Assembly: GCF_008329585.1 (NCBI RefSeq)
Contig: NZ_NPKP01000001.1
Location: 248,001-312,000, forward strand
DNA from: Mycolicibacterium sp. P9-22
GTDB lineage: Bacteria; Actinomycetota; Actinomycetes; Mycobacteriales; Mycobacteriaceae
DNA: 64,000 nt
Reading direction: 5' to 3'
The notes beneath the pieces are model-generated. The model was not told the DNA's origin. It saw only the letters and a list, made by a program, of their open reading frames with translations, and did no database searches. A program made the translations under genes and the position numbers. Position 1 is the stretch's first letter. Each line of letters begins with the position of its first letter. Positions 63,244-64,000 of the stretch are shown piece by piece.

Positions 63244-64000
63244 CCGACAACTTCGAGCGTGCCCCCGGTGGGGGATTGCGCAGCAACTTCACTCCGGGCA
63301 GCACCCGCTGGGCGGTGCGACGCGCGCAGTGGAGCGCGATGGGGATCAGCGTCGACGATCAACAAAAGCCGAAAGTCGCCGTCGTCAACACGTCGTCGAA
63401 ACTGTCGGTGTGCTTCGCCCATCTCGACGATGTGGCGCTGCGGGTGGCCGACGCCATCCGTGCGGCCGGCGGGCTGCCGTTCGAGATCCGCACCACGGCG
63501 CCCAGCGATTTCGTCACCAGTGCGGGCCGCAAGGCACGCTATTTGATGCCCACCCGGGACCTGATCGTCAACGACGTCGAGGCCGCGGTCGAAGGGGCGG
63601 TGCTGGACGGCATCGTGTTCCTGTCGTCATGCGACAAGACCACCCCGGCGCACCTGATGGCAGCCGCCCGCCTGGACCTGCCCGCGATCGTCGTGATCGG
63701 CGGTTATCAGAAGGGCGGCCGGTACAGCGGCTGCTCGGTCGACATCGACACGGTCTACGAATCGGTGGGCGCACTCGCCGCCGGCACCATGACGATCGAC
63801 GAGTTGGGCGAGCTCGCCGACGAGGCCATCGACGGGCCCGGTGTGTGCGCCGGTCTGGCGACGGCGAACACCATGCACTGTCTGGCCGAGGCGCTGGGCA
63901 TGACGGTGGCCGGCTCCGCGCCGACCCGTGCGAACTCGGAAGCCATGCTGGACAACGCGAGTGCCGCCGGCCGCCGGATCGTGGGGATGATCGAGGAGAA
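63240..64000 (+). CDS. IlvD/Edd-family dehydratase (3' truncated by window)
   Basis: The first ~253 codons of a gene open to the window end. GTG 63240 overlaps the upstream stop. The family is clear: SVCFAHLDDVA, LSSCDKTTPAHLMAAARLDLPAI, GGRYSGCSVDIDTVYE, GPGVCAGLATANTMHCLAEALGM. Three Cys (SVCF, SCDK, GVCAG) stand where the iron-sulfur cluster ligands lie. The context (FAD oxidoreductase, GntR) and the divergence from IlvD at SVCF (usually PCNMH) suggest a sugar-acid or hydroxy-acid dehydratase rather than the branched-chain amino acid enzyme. Confidence 0.87.
   Translation, partial: MTDNFERAPGGGLRSNFTPGSTRWAVRRAQWSAMGISVDDQQKPKVAVVNTSSKLSVCFAHLDDVALRVADAIRAAGGLPFEIRTTAPSDFVTSAGRKARYLMPTRDLIVNDVEAAVEGAVLDGIVFLSSCDKTTPAHLMAAARLDLPAIVVIGGYQKGGRYSGCSVDIDTVYESVGALAAGTMTIDELGELADEAIDGPGVCAGLATANTMHCLAEALGMTVAGSAPTRANSEAMLDNASAAGRRIVGMIEE

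Overview
The window is high-GC actinobacterial DNA with GTG/ATG starts, frequent GTGA and ATGA stop/start overlaps and mycobacterial family content (mycothiol-linked DsbA-like protein, F420-type LLM oxidoreductases, a mycofactocin-type SDR, PASTA kinase, the CtaJ/DUF5130 pair). Gene order at about 1-20.9 kb and 36.0-37.4 kb follows, from memory, the M. tuberculosis block from plsB2 (Rv2482c) to nei (Rv2464c). The source is therefore very likely a fast-growing environmental Mycolicibacterium or Mycobacterium. I see no tRNA, rRNA, CRISPR array, IS element or phage gene, and no gene-free stretch longer than about 290 bp.

Layout. (1) 1-20.9 kb, core: the C-terminus of PlsB2, a CopD/CtaG membrane fusion, a PknB-like PASTA kinase, a second SSB, EttA, the giant NAD-glutamate dehydrogenase with two coupled small genes, glbO-aglA, an HNH protein, CtaJ and its DUF5130 partner, a second HNH protein, a DUF732 exported protein with pepN, and the Rv2466c-type DsbA-like oxidoreductase. 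(2) 21.0-36.0 kb, accessory block between the Rv2466c homologue and rpiB. It holds a LacI-controlled nitrogen module (DUF1116/AllG-like, GlnT-like ligase, PuuD-like hydrolase, NCS1 permease, LacI, flavoprotein). It also holds a divergent pyrimidine module (NCS1 permease, fungal-type cytosine deaminase, 2OG-Fe(II) oxygenase), then SDR/TetR, aldehyde dehydrogenase/LLM and SDR/TetR units. (3) 36.0-41.3 kb: rpiB, nei, a Na+/H+ antiporter, a Cmx-type exporter and a glycine-rich membrane protein. (4) 41.4-64 kb, catabolic accessory DNA: an LLM/nitronate monooxygenase/acyl-CoA dehydrogenase operon with TetR, and a 12-13 kb cluster bounded by two almost identical inverted DUF3237 genes. The cluster carries cupin, semialdehyde dehydrogenase, VOC, mycofactocin-type SDR, TetR, acyl-CoA ligase, FAD monooxygenase, hydrolase, alkenal-reductase-like and SnoaL-like genes. 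A GntR-controlled FAD oxidoreductase/IlvD-type dehydratase operon runs off the right edge.

The most informative signals are regulatory and evolutionary. Three LacI-type operators tie 21.0-27.7 kb into one regulon. Four copies of a 17-bp inverted repeat (GTCRACA-N3-TGTYGAC) sit in three promoters of the 48-61 kb cluster. Several TetR genes have clear palindromes in their divergent promoters. Two DUF3237 genes differ at only 4 of 459 nt, with identity ending exactly at the gene borders. A secreted-lipase homologue has lost its nucleophile serine. A lone DUF1116 (oxamate carbamoyltransferase subunit family) protein sits with gamma-glutamylation enzymes. All similarity statements rest on recognition of motifs and families; no search was run.
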